The notes beneath the pieces were generated by a model that searched no databases, was not told where the DNA came from, and worked only from the letters and a program-made list of their open reading frames with translations. A DNA stretch of 61,735 nucleotides from contig CASFRN010000157.1 of NCBI GenBank assembly GCA_949296855.1, positions 1 through 61,735 of the forward strand, written 5' to 3'. Shown here piece by piece: positions 61,599 to 61,735 of this stretch (within the stretch, counting starts at the first letter, position 1; each line of letters opens with the position of its first letter). The DNA is from an uncultured Bacteroides sp. (GTDB taxonomy: Bacteria > Bacteroidota > Bacteroidia > Bacteroidales > Bacteroidaceae). A program made the translations under genes and the position numbers.

Positions 61599-61735
61599 AG
61601 AAACTGTTTTGAATTTATCGTGCGATGATTTGGGATGAGTTTTTGAGGCATTTCCACTTCTGTGATGAGGAAGATAGCGGGCTATCTGACGAAGAACAGA
61701 AGCGGAAAGGACCAAAAAATCGCCCAAAGCACACA
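61599..61735 (+). mobile_element. End of an insertion sequence, right-hand copy
   Basis: This is the exact inverted copy of 2-138. It begins at AGAAACTGTTTTG and reads out of the window. The flanking bases differ from the left copy, so 61599 and 138 mark the IS boundary. Confidence 0.75.
61625..61735 (+). CDS. N-terminal fragment of a probable IS-encoded protein (partial)
   Basis: The 37 codons from ATG 61625 to the window end are identical to the minus-strand fragment at 1-112 (starts MIWDEFLRHF). No stop occurs before the edge. The identity of the full protein cannot be seen. Confidence 0.5.
   Translation, partial: MIWDEFLRHFHFCDEEDSGLSDEEQKRKGPKNRPKHT

Noticed and set aside
1-61735. The whole window as a composite transposon
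   Set aside because: The content is core housekeeping genes (rpoD, fmt, gcvP, trmD, holA), so IS copies at contig edges are better explained by assembly breaks.

Overview
The window looks like a chromosomal contig from a gut-type Bacteroidales, most likely Bacteroides, Phocaeicola or a close relative. Supporting signs are a short housekeeping sigma factor of the Bacteroidota type, class III fructose bisphosphatase, type III glutamine synthetase, NigD-like, DUF4270 and clostripain-family lipoproteins, and repeated promoter -7 boxes of the form TAnnTTTG. About 54 protein genes are supported. I saw no tRNA, rRNA, CRISPR array or prophage. Both ends of the window are the same 137 bp sequence in inverted orientation, each reading outward into an insertion-sequence gene, so the contig was probably broken at two copies of one IS.

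Layout. 0.1-4.1 kb: an OprP-like porin, a C11 peptidase lipoprotein with a small exported partner, and the primary sigma factor. 4.3-9.2 kb: dinB, then tsaC, a ClC-CBS chloride channel and fmt. 9.2-11.9 kb: a NigD-like lipoprotein divergent from an ECF sigma factor and its overlapping partner, which has an anti-sigma head, one inner-membrane helix, a periplasmic linker and an outer-membrane barrel. 12-14.7 kb: rpe and comEC. 14.8-21.2 kb: an alpha-glucan module (MFS transporter, malQ, divergent pullulanase). 21.4-26.7 kb: nrnA-like, FKBP, MBL hydrolase, a small lipoprotein with a glutathionylspermidine-synthase-like ligase, and a TerB-DnaJ protein. 26.9-30.6 kb: a DUF4270 lipoprotein, a half-length glycogen synthase, panC and panD. 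30.7-42.5 kb, almost all on the minus strand: fbp, an AspT-type transporter, glnN, gcvP, an MBL hydrolase, rsmG and a DUF3298 lipoprotein. 42.7-52.8 kb: lipB, mgtC-like, a small winged-helix gene, a DbpA-like helicase, serC-serA-DUF1015, an EamA exporter, a YigZ protein and a second porin. 53-61.6 kb: a Nif3/zinc-ribbon pair, an orphan HsdR_N-type nuclease divergent from holA, an acetyltransferase, an AT-rich operator-like region with a HTH regulator, pyrK-pyrD, trmD and a GNAT gene broken by an amber codon.

The most interesting system is the ECF sigma, barrel-bearing anti-sigma and NigD cluster. It matches the dual-membrane-spanning anti-sigma (Dma/Das) design reported for B. thetaiotaomicron vesicle control. 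Next come intergenic arrays of 15-20 nt near-palindromes with a 21-23 nt period; two of these arrays belong to one family in opposite orientation. There are also several dispersed families of hairpins at gene ends, a perfect 19-bp dyad on the pyrK promoter, and a GTATAC dyad cluster in front of the HTH regulator.
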